Shown one piece after another: positions 1 through 12,276 of a stretch of 64,000 nt of DNA; the stretch's first letter is position 1, and the number at the start of each line of letters is the position of its first letter. This DNA is from Anoplopoma fimbria. Lineage: Eukaryota > Chordata > Actinopteri > Perciformes > Anoplopomatidae. The translations under genes were made by a program, and so were the position numbers. The stretch lies in assembly GCF_027596085.1 (NCBI RefSeq), contig NC_072472.1, positions 6,510,745 through 6,574,744 on the forward strand, given 5' to 3'. Below the pieces are notes generated by a model. The model had not been told where the DNA came from, ran no database searches, and worked only from the letters and a program-made list of their open reading frames with translations.

Positions 1-413
1 TCAATGGGAAAAAATATCATGAATTCCCATAACCTGAGATGATGTCTTCAACTATCTCTGGAACCAAAGACCTTTCTGCTTTTTTTGACTTGACGAGTTG
101 CTTAAATTATTTATCAAATATCAAATAGGGTTAAGTAACTACCAGTTAGTCAGTTGGTCAATTAATAGACTCTTTTCTGAACTTAATCTTCGTTTCCTGA
201 CAAGCTTTTTAACTGCTGGGGGAAATTACAGAAACTCTTTAGACACAAAGTGCCCCAAAAATAAATGTATAGGGATTGTATAATTATGTATAAGTGTTTG
301 AAACAATTGCCTCTTGCTTCCATGAAACACTTGAAGAATTTATTTGAGTCCCCACAGACTCAGATAGCTTCTTTTCTACTACAAGTTATTTCCCATCTTT
401 AAAGTGAGCGTAC
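1..413 (-). other. fgfr4 intron, 5' end (exon 15 to next exon)
   Basis: The donor of the 604-414 exon lies at 413-412 (AAAAGG|gtacgc). Nothing resembling the next FGFR exon (HRDLAARNVL, DFGLAR) is found on the minus strand down to position 1. The sequence is AT-rich with no repeat I recognise. Confidence 0.8.
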
Positions 414-604
414 CCTTTTTGAGGCCAGGTACTCCATCCCTCTGGCCACCTGGTAGGCGCAGGACAGCAGGTCTTTGAAGGTGAGCTGCTCTTCAGGCAC
501 CTTGGTCACATCAAAGGTGTAGTCCATGCCTGGGGGTCTTCGGGCCCGCAGGTACTCCCTCAGACTGCCTTTGGAGGCGTACTCCACCAGAACATACAGA
601 GGCC
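414..604 (-). CDS. fgfr4: fgfr4 exon 15: kinase hinge and start of C-lobe
   Basis: This 191-nt exon encodes residues 601-664, from [13 protein letters not shown] to [11 protein letters not shown]. Its length matches the equivalent exon of other vertebrate FGFRs. The acceptor is cctcag|GG at 606-605 and the exon ends in phase 0 before the exon expected to start with CIHRDLAARN. Gatekeeper is V607. Hinge residue 609 is Tyr (codon 581-579), where human FGFR4 has Cys552. [12 protein letters not shown] is intact. Confidence 0.95.
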
Positions 605-3600
605 CTGAGGGGGGGGAACACAAACAACATGAAGGACGGGGTTGTTTCTATTGTTGTTTTAGCCTTGAGGCTTGGGACCACCATCGTTGAAACACTAAAT
701 TAGTTGTTTGTTGAGGTTTACGATAATTAGGACCCTTAGTTGAAGCAGAAATAAACTAGAACAGTTAAATCAGACACTCACCATCCTGTGTGCAAACTCC
801 AAGCAGGTTGATGATGTTCTTGTGTTTGTCCATCACCTTCATCAGCTCCATCTCCGAGATGAGGTCTGCCAGATCTTTGTCTGTGGCGTCATCTATAGGG
901 AGGGATACATTTTGTTTAGAAGAAAGAGCAGATTTACGCTGATCTCCAATGGCATTTTTGTGTTTGTATCAGTTCTTTCATACCTTTGAGCATCTTAACC
1001 GCCACAGTTGAAGCCGGATCCGGAGAGTCCTTGTTGATGCCGTAGGCATCGGCTCTGACCACCTGACCGAAGCAGCCTTCTCCTAGAGGTTTGCCCAACG
1101 TTAAACTAGAGAGAGAAAGAGCGAAAGTTAGCAAAAATAAGATGTACAAATCCATAATTTGGGGCTCTGGCTTTTTTAAAGCATAGGCTAGATAGAGCCA
1201 AAAACCGGCTGCGGCCTTGTTTCTTTTTAGGTCCCACAAATGAGTCCCAGAACTAAGCCAAACTAAACTTGGTGAAGAAATACTCTCTTTGCAAGAACTT
1301 TCAAGTAAACTCTGTTAACACATCGCTTTCTTAACAATTTCCAACGCGACAGCCGAGTTTTATTTCTTTGCAGATGATGGTGGAAGTGATTCTAACTTGC
1401 AGACAACTTACTTCTCTCTGGGGAACTCCCAGTCAGGGTCATAGGGCAATTCAAACTCCATGACTCCAGCCAGCATGGGAGAGCAGCTGGACGAGAGGCG
1501 AGCCACCCTCATCAGCGACGCACTGGACTTCCCAGACGAGTTTGACTCCACCGAGTACTAAAGGAAGAGGAACAAATAATTTAGTTAACAGGAACATACA
1601 GGAAGGAACTATAAACCTGCTCCCTGCAAACTAATGCATACTCTGGGACTTTAGTCATAGTCGACTACTTCTCAAAGTTAGAGAAGACCGACTTTAAGTT
1701 CCCATAATGCAAAGCGCCCTGTACCTGTCTGCGAAGAGGAAACTTGGAGAGCTTCTGGACAGGGAGGGCGTCAAACGGCTCCCTTCTTGGGTGGACCTGC
1801 ATTCGACACAACACCACGATGACGATGGCCATGATCAGGGCCAGGAAACCACAGGCGTAGATGATGATATCTGTGTACTTTGTCTCCAAGGTGTCCATAG
1901 CGTCTGCTGCTTCCTCCTCTATAGGAAGAAATGGAAGATTAAAAAACATTTTTATTTTACCTGTTCAAAGATTTTCTGTACCAAGATATAACTTGCTGAA
2001 TCTCTTGCTGCCAATTAAGAGCCAAGAATATAAAAAAAATAATTTGTGCAGCATATGGCGGTAAGCATATTTTTGAAGAATTAAAAGTTAAATCATTCAA
2101 GCAATTACGTTCATTTGTTTCAGCTTTGATTCATGTAGCCTTCAGTTTGTTTTTTTACCTGAGAGGACGGTGAGCCAAGCAGACTGGTGCGCAAATCCGA
2201 TGGAATTTCCAGCCAGACAGGTGTACTCTCCTGCATCCTCCATGGATACTTTGGACAGGTAGAGCACCTCCACCTCTGACATGTTCAGACTGCCGGTCTG
2301 TACAACACAATTCCAGAAAAAGTGACATCAACAATTAGTATCCAACAATCATCACAATACAACTTGTTTTAAGAGGTTTTTACTATTGTTTAGCCAACTA
2401 ATGCTACTTTTCAGGGCACTTGTTTGTCAGGAAGTCATAACCATATTATGGCAAATGGGAGTAGATAAAGGTAAAAGATAAAGCAGGTTCCAGTCTTTTG
2501 GATATCAGAACAAAGATAAGAACTTGAACATACTTTAGCTAAAGTTTGACCAACCTTGAGGACCCGGACGTAGGGCGTCCCGTCAGAACCGTAGCGGCTG
2601 CCGTTCCTTTCTATGTGTTTAAGCCACTGAATGTGAGGTTGGGCATCGCTGTAGACCTTACAGTGGAACTGGACGTCGCTTCCCACAACTGCTGTGGTGT
2701 TGGCTGGTAGACCAGCCTGCAGGATGGGCCTGTGTGGGGAACGCTCTGTGTCGGGAAGATAAGATAAGATAAGATAAGATAAGATAAGATAAGATAAGAT
2801 AAGATAAGATAAGATAATCCTTTATTAGTCCCGCAGCTGGGAAATTTGCAAGAAATCAAAGAAGAGATGAGCAAAGTGGCTGAAGATGAAAGAGAAACCA
2901 GTCAAAGCTTAAAGGATTTCTGTCTTCTCGGGGCAACAGGTCAAAGATAATTTGGGGACATGGAGAAAGAGATTTAACTGATCTGCCAAGCTTAGCCTCA
3001 GAAATTCTCCTCTCACCAAGGAGTCCATGCAGACAGGCCAAATACAGGAAACTGGAATCATAGTGAGCGGTGGCTAATGAAATCCGGATATTTGGCCGTT
3101 TCACAGTCGGCAAACATGACTGCTTTGTAAACAAATGTCTACAAATGCCAAGAATTTGTCACTGTCACATATAATGTGTTTCCATGCTGGCATACAAGAG
3201 CAGGAAATGTCATTTTGGGTTGGAAATTGGTTCCATTAGCGTGGCTCTTTTTCAGCTGTTCGCCGGGCTCTCTTTGATCTGTGGTTACTCTCGCTCTCTG
3301 ATCTCGTTAGTTGTCTCGTTAGTCTTCTCCCCCCGTCGACGGGGACGGAAACTGACCCCGCGGTGGACTGACAGCGAACAAATGAACAAACAAACCGCAG
3401 CCCTCCTCGATCTCCTGTCACAGGTCAGGTAGAAAACTGGTGTGGACGCCCAACCGTCCACATCCTGCCCAGGCGCCCCTTTCACCTTCCACTCAACCCC
3501 CCCACTTATGCCCTCCCTCAGACTGGAGGCTTTTATTTGAAGGCATGCCTTTTCCACAAGTCCTGACTAATAACTGTTGATAGCGCTGCCGTAAACGCTG

Positions 3601-6600
3601 TCAGCCAGAAAGTATTTATACTCATATCCAAAGAATCATTTCTTATGTCTGTGAACCTGAATTCTTAACTTAAACCCAAATCTTTTGAACTTGCACACAC
3701 TCTGTGTCCAGACAGCGGTGGATCATTTGTTTCTTACCCAGGACATCGAGGACGTAGCTGTGAGCTATGGAGCCGTATTTGTTCTCCACCATGCAGGTGT
3801 AGTTTCCTCTGTCTGAAGGCACGACGCTCTCCATTACCAGGCTCCAGTGTTGGTGTCTCAGCTAGCCAAAGAAAAATACACACAAAAAATACATAAGCAT
3901 GGATAGACACTCCCTGTATTTTACAAAACTTCATATCATTGTAAGCTCTACCGGATTATCCGAATGAATGTCATGCAGGAGATGAAACCCATTCTCACCT
4001 TGATGCCCCCAATGCGGTGCTCTCCTCTGAATTCACGTCCATTTTTTAGCCAGCGGATGCTTGGAATGGGGCTGCCCATGGCCGGGCAACGAAACTTCAC
4101 CGTGTTGCCTGCAGGAACAGCATACAGCTTCTTCTCCATACGCTGAGTGTGGGTCCAGTAAGGACCTGTATGGATAGAGACCAGACAATGAGACGTTAGT
4201 CAGAGAGGTCTCTTATGAAGCCCGGAGGTTAAGCTGTACAAATTCCAAAGGGAACAGCAACAACAACATACCTCTGGAGAAGTAAACTTGGTCGTTTTCT
4301 ATCTCAGCCGATGAGTCGTCCAATCCATTGTCCTCATCATCGTCCCCCGACCCGAACGAGTCTGAAAACAAATAAAGGCAACATGAGAAACTTTGAAGAT
4401 TGTTTTTGGTCTATGAAAATGCTCTTTGCAATCCTACAGCACCAACATATTTGACTTATTAAAAAGTGCTTGTTTTGTCAAACCCACAGTCCAAAGCCTA
4501 AAAAATAATCAGTTTAATATCCTATAAGTTTGAGAAAAGCAACAAATGTTCACATTTTAGAAGCTGGAACCACCGCTTTTTTGCTTTTGAATTTTGTCGA
4601 CTGATTAATCGACTTGTGTCATCTCAAATGTAATGTCAATGTCTGTGAACAAAGAGTGTCTGTTTTGTACAAGTAAATAATGTTGACTTGGCTTAACATT
4701 TTGCTGAAAAAAAACAAACTAACATCAACAGTGACATGCACCACAAATCTTAAATCGACAGAACAACTGTTAGTTAACAGTGTTGGTGTCCTTACCTGCC
4801 ACAGTGATGGTGAAGTTCCTCACAGGCTCTTTGGTTCCCCGGAGAACACACACATAAATGCCAGAGTCCTCATATGTCACATCTGTGATCTCCATGATGG
4901 CTCCGCGGATCTGGATGCGGGGCGTGGCCAGAACCCGGACCCCCTCCTTGTACCAGGTCACCGCCATGCCGGGCCGGGTGCTCGGGTCGCAGCGCAGTTT
5001 CAGGACGTTTCCCGGCTCTAGCAGAAGATGCTCTGTGGTGTCCTCACTCAGGTCGTCAAGAACATCTGTTGAGAGAAAAAGAAAATCAGCACAAAATTAA
5101 GTCTGTGCATCTTGTTTCATTTCTTTCCTTCGTTTTCTATATATTCTACCCTTTCTCACACATGTCAGAAGGTTATTTCTTAATCTCCTCTCTGAAGCAA
5201 GTAGCCGTCCCCTCAACTATGACCTTCAACACTTCAACTCCATTATCTCCTCTACCAACACACACACAATGAAATTACCATGGAGACCAGGAGGCCTGAC
5301 CTACCCAACCCTCCTCCACACAACCCCCTCCTCCTCCCCTTCATCTTTTTGTTCCCCCTGTGGATTATTGTTGGGACTGAGAGCCATCTAGCTAACACTG
5401 CAAACTCCCTCCCAAAACAGAAAGAAAAAGAAGAAAAAGAAAGAAGAAAGAAGAAAGAAGAAGGAAGAAGAGAAGCTGCAAGCTAATGAACATGTTGCAG
5501 CGTGACAGTGGACGGAGAGTAAATCTGAGGGGTGGTGAAGGTTCACTGGAGATCTAAGTGAGCGATGGGAGGGGAGAAGTTCATTCCAGCCTGGGGAGGA
5601 GGACGAGCCCACACAGATGGCTGCCATACCATCTTCAAGAGTCTGTGCTGTCTTTTCTTGGTTTTCCAAACCTATTCTAGACAGCCTAAACTCATGCATC
5701 GTAAATATTTAAGGGGATTGCAATGTCAGAAAGGGATTCAAACTGAAACACCTTGTGATTTCACAGTGCTTATTTTGGATTCAACATTTTTCCAGCACGA
5801 GATTTAGGTTACCTGATGGGATGTCTGCAGCAGTCAGGTCCACAGTTCGAGAAATTATGGTACCTGTGGGAGTAAAAAGTTGAGGTTAGAATATAACATA
5901 ACACTTGGTCTTGCCAGATGCTGCATTCTAGTATAATTGCGCTAAAAGTATGGGCTCTTTGTATGAAGTTGGCACCAAAACTACCAAGATTTTCCCCAAA
6001 ATGTTGGTGTGAAATAAGAGTGTCTCACCAGGCAGGACCTCCATCCACGCTGACCGCCGACCACCCACCACCCCCGTGGTGTTTTCTGGATAACCTGGTA
6101 TGATCGGAGGCCTGGAGACCCGAAGATCTGAAAAGAAAGAGGAGATACATATAGGAAATTAGTCTTTATTATTGATATTGGGGAGGCATTTCACTTGGAC
6201 TAGGATTTCCAGCTGGAAGAACCCTTCTTCCTCTGAAGGATTCTTATTTACTTCTAAAATACCAGATTCCAGGTATCATGTTTTGGACAGAATTCCAAAA
6301 CATTTATTCACAGAATAAAAGAGTCTAGCGTTTTAACAAACTGCTACAAACCTCCTGAACGAGCTCTCAAGTAAAATATGTCTAAAAACACCCTTGAGGT
6401 TTCAGTTTACCTCTGAAAAGTCCAGCAACAGAAGTACACCATGTTCCTTAGCAGTCGCTGTCATTTAATGCAACTAGGAACCGGTGATAGAGTGCCCTGA
6501 TAACCCGGCTACCATCGTGTCACCATCAGCCACAGTGCCCCCCATTCACCGGGTCACTCGCCCATTCATGTGCTCGCCCACTCACTTGTTGGAGCATATG

Positions 6601-9454
6601 TGCGCCCTGGCCAAGGACCTCGCTCGCTGCTCAGTCACTCAGAACGAGCAATTTTCCAGGGCAATTTTCTGTCTGATTGCTTCCTGCGAGCGCTTAGTGA
6701 AAAGGCAATCTGTTCCCTTGTCGGAGTGAAGTGCTTTCAGAAGCACACACACACTGCTACAACCTTTGTGAGTGGAAAATCAGACACGCTGATTGGTCAA
6801 AGCAGCCAAAAGGAAAACAAATTACAAAAAAAACGTGGTAATGGATAGTTTTAATGTGAACACATTACACATTACACACATTAACCCGGTCCTCTGAGCT
6901 CCAAATATTAAGAATAAGAAATCCCAAAAAGCATCTTCATCTAATGGAGCAAACACAGTACACACACACACACACACACAGACACACACTTACGGCCGTG
7001 CTAATGAACTTGCAGAGAAGGGAACGGTGCCCGGGAGTTGAACTCGCGGCAGAGTGTGAATTGTCACCCAGAGGCGAGGGGGCAAACAAAACACAACACA
7101 ACACAAACAAACCGCTCGGCCGGTGCGAGCCAGCCATCAGCCGGCCGGCCGGGCGGCTGATGGCTGGCGGAGCAGAGCTCTCTGTGGAAACCAGTTGGGA
7201 CAATGAGGAGTCTCATGCCCTGACCCAGGGAACAGAGCTGTGGGTCCGCTTTATAACTGCACAGCTACAGAACACCGGAAAAGTCATTCAGTTTTGTTCT
7301 ATGGAGAAATGCTGTAGTTTAATCAAATAACTCTTAATTTGAACCCCATAAATACTATCTTTACGACGTAACCAATAAATTAATGATTTATAACACATTG
7401 TGAATATTATATAAGTGTTTATTGATGTATTTCATAACTCCTTGTGTAAAGCAAAGATAAACAGATATTGCATGTTTGACAATATCATATAACGCAGTTG
7501 CTATAATATAAATCAGTCAACTTATATTCATAAATATGAAGTTGCTGGGAGTCCACTCTCTGAGCGAAGCTCTTGAAGAATTCTAGTTCAAGACCTTGAG
7601 TCACACGGTTGTTTCTGAGGTAAGAAATTAACCTGCAAGCTCAACATCCCAGATTTGTATGCACAGTTAATGTAAGCATTTGCTCTCTTGTGTCATCATC
7701 TAGCATTAGATATGATTACATACTTTGCAGGCATTACAGATGCATGATTTATGAGAAGTTATAATTAACACAGCTCCGGCCTGTTCTGCAGATGCACTCC
7801 TTAAAAATAAATTGCTAACCCACTTCTACAGAAGCAAAAGATGGCATTCTTCGGGACTCATTGTTAACCTTGTTTTTGGAGGAAAGCTTTTTCTATCTCT
7901 TAGAAAAAAACAGGATTAAACCGGGCAAGGACTTAAGTTGGCAGCCAAACTTTGAAATCATCTATGTATATTTCCAGTTTTTATATTTGCGCTGATGTAT
8001 GAATAAAAAGCAACCAAAAGCCATTCAAGCTAGTCAGCTATGTTCAGACAAAAGCTATACTCAGACTCTTCTATAATCTGTAATGATGTGGCAGAAAACA
8101 AGACTGAAATATTTTTTTTCTTGAGGGGAGGAAAAAAAAACATTGAACAAGTCAGATCCCTGCATTTAGCAGCATGTGGTTAGTAACATTATATGTATAA
8201 TTATATTTAGCAACATGACAGAAAACGCCCGGTGGCTTGTTTCTGTGCAGAAAATTGGGAAGCATTCTTCCACTTTGATTTGAGTCTATTTGAAAAATAT
8301 CACAGAATTGTTGAGGAGCTGTTTGATACTCCAAAGGATCAAGATAAAAGATGCAACGCTTCCTCCAAAGCAGCAACCTGCATGTTTTACGACCTGAAGA
8401 AAACTCTATGATCAATCCTGGTGCGACTCTTAACTCGTCCTTCTTCCGTCCTAAATAAACCCGAGAGGTTTTTTTCTGCTTCTTGTCCTCTGAACCAGCA
8501 AGCCTCGGCTGGCCTTGCGGGGGCCCAAAAGTACAAAGATGCAGAAGAGACAGCTTCTGTGCAAGATGCCCCCCGGGGTAGCAAGCCACTTTGTCTTTCA
8601 TCAGTCTACACAGAAAAATGTCCATTAGTCCTTTAATCTGACTTTAAAAAAATCATCTACTTCACGGAAAAAGAGAAGCAACTCATTTTGCTGATTGTAT
8701 TGGACAAGTTTACTGATTCAACCTTAACTCGGTGGAAACATTCTGACAATGGCTGACTTTTTGCATTGGCTTCTGTTTGTAAAGCATCAATGAAAAAGCT
8801 CCCCTCCTCCTCCTCCTCCTCCTCCTCCTCCTCCTCCTCCTCCTCCTCCTCCTCCTCCTCCTTCTCATCCCCTACAGCTGGCTCACAGCCAGGCAGATTT
8901 ACACTTCCGAGCCCCAGGGCCTCTGACGGATCAGGTAGCTCAGTTTACGGCAGCCGAAAACACTGAGAGCTTTTTTTCCCCTCCTCCCCACCTTTCTCCT
9001 TCCAAGACTGGACTGCAGCCTCTCGGTCATTTTTCCTGTCACCTTGACTTGCTCTGTGGTCATGGCTGCCAATAAACTTACACTTTCTAAGAAGGGAAAG
9101 TGGGCTGATCCAAACCATTGCAGACGCACGCCGTTATTTTGTGTCGCACCTTTTTTTCGGAGCAGTTAACTGCGAATTAAGACGTAATACAATCAGACCT
9201 TTCCGTCACATGAGTATATCTTACTTATGCAACACGAAGCCCCAAAAGTGAGGAAGGAAACCATCAGTGAAGCATCTTAATATTATGTGATTTCAGATTT
9301 TAAAAACATCATCACCTGCAGAAAAACAAAAAGCAGTTCAGGTCTTACCTTTATTCCTTCCTTTGTGGATGGCCTTAGCCGAGACTTTGTCCATCAAACA
9401 GAGCAGGAGAACGCAGAACGTGCAGATCCTCTCCATCTTCTTCATGCGTGTCTT
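414..9454 (-). CDS. fgfr4: Fibroblast growth factor receptor 4, 5' part (exons 2-15; 3' end outside window)
   Basis: This is a single-pass membrane receptor tyrosine kinase that binds FGFs with heparan sulfate and signals through FRS2/PLC-gamma. Fourteen exons join in frame: 9445-9349, 6127-6029, 5863-5813, 5065-4796, 4361-4272, 4165-3999, 3861-3738, 2745-2555, 2297-2159, 1918-1725, 1557-1412, 1105-984, 892-782 and 604-414, or 1992 nt = 664 codons. Domains by residue: signal peptide 1-23, D1 about 84-172, acid box 179-183, D2 about 204-299, D3 about 300-409, transmembrane helix about 427-447, and kinase from about 524 with glycine loop GEGCFG (531-536), VAVK lysine K560 and helix-C E577. FGFR4 rather than FGFR1-3 is indicated by [25 protein letters not shown], the lack of a VT dipeptide in the juxtamembrane segment and a single IIIc-type D3 exon. 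Human FGFR4 is 802 aa, so about 150 C-terminal residues should lie beyond position 1. No frameshift or stop is seen. Confidence 0.96.
782..892 (-). CDS. fgfr4: fgfr4 exon 14: kinase N-lobe, helix C
   Basis: This 111-nt exon encodes [19 protein letters not shown] through [10 protein letters not shown]. It carries helix-C Glu577 (SEME), which pairs with K560 in active kinases. Acceptor is ctatag at 894-893 and donor is G|gtgagt at 781. GVCTQ is the FGFR4 form; FGFR1-3 have GACTQ. Confidence 0.95.
984..1105 (-). CDS. fgfr4: fgfr4 exon 13: glycine-rich loop and catalytic lysine
   Basis: This 122-nt exon encodes [18 protein letters not shown] to TVAVKMLK. It contains the GxGxxG nucleotide loop, including the loop cysteine shared by FGFRs, and Lys560, which contacts ATP. 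Acceptor is tctctag at 1107-1106 and donor is AAAG|gtatga at 983. Exon length equals that of mammalian FGFR genes. Confidence 0.95.
1412..1557 (-). CDS. fgfr4: fgfr4 exon 12: juxtamembrane segment
   Basis: This 146-nt exon encodes [18 protein letters not shown] through [10 protein letters not shown]. It links the membrane to the kinase and holds the region where FRS2 docks. The VT dipeptide found before this segment in FGFR1-3 is absent, as in FGFR4. The Ser-rich SNSSGKSS stretch resembles human FGFR4 (SGSSGKSS). Acceptor is ctttag at 1559-1558 and donor is AA|gtaagt at 1411. Confidence 0.94.
1725..1918 (-). CDS. fgfr4: fgfr4 exon 11: transmembrane helix
   Basis: This 194-nt exon encodes [17 protein letters not shown], a hydrophobic helix ([20 protein letters not shown], about residues 427-447) and a basic stop-transfer segment ending PLRRQ. 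Acceptor is ctatag at 1920-1919. Donor is CAG|gtacag at 1724; the next six bases do not offer a second GT, so no VT+/VT- choice is expected. Confidence 0.95.
2159..2297 (-). CDS. fgfr4: fgfr4 exon 10: second half of Ig domain D3 (IIIc type)
   Basis: This 139-nt exon encodes [14 protein letters not shown] to [20 protein letters not shown]. It contains C390, the second D3 cysteine, and completes the ligand-binding surface. Sequence and length match IIIc exons. The 257-nt intron up to exon 9 shows no IIIb-type alternative, as expected for FGFR4. Acceptor is gtacag at 2299-2298 and donor is G|gtaaaa at 2158. Confidence 0.95.
2555..2745 (-). CDS. fgfr4: fgfr4 exon 9: first half of Ig domain D3 (IIIa)
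   Basis: This 191-nt exon encodes [20 protein letters not shown] through [22 protein letters not shown] sequence to VRVLK. It includes the D2-D3 linker that contacts FGF, the first D3 cysteine C328, and N-glycosylation sequons NTT and NGS. Acceptor is cgacacag at 2747-2746, immediately followed upstream by an ATCTT repeat. Donor is AAG|gttggt at 2554. Confidence 0.95.
2756..2815 (+). repeat. (AAGAT)12 pentanucleotide microsatellite beside the D3a acceptor
   Basis: Twelve perfect AAGAT units run on the plus strand (ATCTT on the transcribed strand of fgfr4). The repeat begins about 10 nt upstream of the exon 9 acceptor. It is the 3' terminal repeat of the retroelement fragment at 2816-2853. 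Confidence 0.95.
2816..2853 (-). mobile_element. Non-LTR retrotransposon/SINE 3' tail fragment
   Basis: Read on the minus strand, this block ends in GCGGGACTAATAAAGGATT followed by the ATCTT array. It is nearly identical to the plus-strand block at 22475-22528, so it is a dispersed element tail and not unique intron. The element family is not determined. Confidence 0.75.
2854..3737 (-). other. fgfr4 intron 8, remainder
   Basis: This is sequence between exons 8 and 9. Several short open frames cross it on both strands with no domain or splice support. No repeat was recognised. Confidence 0.5.
3738..3861 (-). CDS. fgfr4: fgfr4 exon 8: second half of Ig domain D2
   Basis: This 124-nt exon encodes [20 protein letters not shown], then [11 protein letters not shown] to VLDVL. 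C281 closes the D2 disulfide with C229. [19 protein letters not shown] is almost invariant in vertebrate FGFRs. Acceptor is ggctag at 3863-3862 and donor is G|gtaaga at 3737. Confidence 0.95.
3999..4165 (-). CDS. fgfr4: fgfr4 exon 7: first half of Ig domain D2, heparin-binding face
   Basis: This 167-nt exon encodes [19 protein letters not shown] to HRIGGIK. The MEKKL basic patch belongs to the heparan-sulfate binding surface in FGFRs, and C229 (VKFRCPA) is the first D2 cysteine. Acceptor is tacag at 4167-4166 and donor is AAG|gtgaga at 3998. Confidence 0.95.
4272..4361 (-). CDS. fgfr4: fgfr4 exon 6: acid box
   Basis: This 90-nt phase 1-1 exon encodes [20 protein letters not shown] and [10 protein letters not shown]. 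The Asp/Glu run is the D1-D2 acid box, which autoinhibits heparin and ligand binding in FGFRs. Acceptor is tttcag at 4363-4362 and donor is G|gtatgt at 4271. Confidence 0.94.
4455..4625 (+). repeat. Dispersed teleost repeat in fgfr4 intron 5
   Basis: The block contains GTTTTGTCAAACCCACAGTC, an AAGCTGGAACCA stretch and CGACTGATTAATCGACT. I recognise this combination as a common fish interspersed repeat. A second partial copy (TTTGTCCAACCAACAGTCC) lies near 57700. Class is unknown. Confidence 0.6.
4796..5065 (-). CDS. fgfr4: fgfr4 exon 5: Ig domain D1
   Basis: This 270-nt phase 1-1 exon encodes [19 protein letters not shown] through [20 protein letters not shown] and [12 protein letters not shown] to ITVA. 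C108 and C155 form the Ig disulfide, with the W120 core and a DSGIYVC motif. D1 is autoinhibitory and is skipped in some FGFR isoforms; phase 1-1 would permit that here. Acceptor is caacag at 5067-5066 and donor is G|gtaagg at 4795. Confidence 0.95.
5066..5812 (-). other. fgfr4 intron 4
   Basis: This intron includes a purine-rich AAAGAAG-type tract at about 5420-5475. No exon or named repeat was seen. Confidence 0.5.
5813..5863 (-). CDS. fgfr4: fgfr4 exon 4: short N-terminal linker exon
   Basis: This 51-nt phase 1-1 exon is predicted to encode [17 protein letters not shown] just before D1. It has a strong acceptor (tactcccacag) and donor (CAG|gtaacc), and joins its neighbours without a stop. 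I do not recognise the peptide; it has no clear counterpart in human FGFR4. Confidence 0.72.
6029..6127 (-). CDS. fgfr4: fgfr4 exon 3: N-terminal linker exon with two possible donors
   Basis: This is a predicted exon after the signal peptide, [20 protein letters not shown] to AWMEVLPG, with an NTT glycosylation sequon. Acceptor is ttttcag at 6129-6128. The preferred donor is CCTG|gtgaga at 6028 (99 nt). A weaker donor, CCAG|gttatc at 6094, gives a 33-nt version in the same phase. Both keep the receptor frame. Confidence 0.72.
7129..7168. repeat. GC-rich perfect inverted repeat (15-bp arms)
   Basis: The left arm GCCAGCCATCAGCCG (7129-7143) is the exact reverse complement of 7154-7168. The arms are separated by a 10-nt GC-only spacer. 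It would fold into a very stable hairpin in DNA or RNA of either strand. Confidence 0.9.
8803..8862 (+). repeat. (TCC)n microsatellite
   Basis: About 19 CTC/TCC units inside fgfr4 intron 2; on the transcribed strand it reads GGA. Confidence 0.9.
9349..9454 (-). CDS. fgfr4: fgfr4 exon 2: start codon and signal peptide
   Basis: Coding starts at ATG 9445-9443. The predicted peptide [20 protein letters not shown] plus [12 protein letters not shown] has a basic N-terminus, a hydrophobic core and a likely cleavage after VSA (residue 23). A second in-frame ATG at 9436-9434 is possible. The nine bases before the ATG are 5'UTR; the acceptor is tttctaccag at 9456-9455, so at least one noncoding exon lies upstream. 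Donor is AAAG|gtaaga at 9348. Confidence 0.88.
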
Positions 9455-11899
<2,445 letters not shown>

Positions 11900-11900
<1 letters not shown>

Positions 11901-12118
11901 TGGATATTAAAAAAAACCCAAAATCTGTCCCTTCTCGCTTTAAAAATAGTGGAAAAAGATCCGAGAAAGAGGTGGTTTAGAGTCCTCTCTCTTGGATAAC
12001 TTTACGTGCGTCTTTACGCAGCGCCTCTCCTCTCTCCTGTGGCTGTATCCAGATCAGATCTGAGCTCTGCCGCTCAAATGTGAAGCTCAGCCTCCTCAGT
12101 CCGTCTCACTTATTTTGC

Positions 12119-12158
<40 letters not shown>

Positions 12159-12276
12159 CTGCGTCCTCCACACACCAGCACTCATACAGCACTCTGCTGC
12201 TCTCAGGACGGCAGTCACAACAACAATGGTCTGTGAGCAGCCAGGGGAGGAGGAGGAGGAGGAGGAGGAGGAGGAG

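Larger units (their letters stand above)
6128..9348 (-). other. fgfr4 intron 2
   Basis: This 3.2-kb intron between the signal-peptide exon and exon 3 holds a short (CA)n near 6960, a GC-rich perfect hairpin at 7129-7168 and a (TCC)n array at 8803-8862. A 157-codon minus open frame at 8625-8152 has no splice or domain support. The rest is AT-rich with nothing recognised. Confidence 0.6.

Noticed and set aside
2298..2554. Search for an alternative IIIb exon between the two D3 exons
   Set aside because: The 257-bp intron has no IIIb-like sequence, consistent with FGFR4.
8152..8625. 157-codon open frame on the minus strand in fgfr4 intron 2
   Set aside because: No domain, no signal, no splice relation to fgfr4 exons and composition like the surrounding intron.
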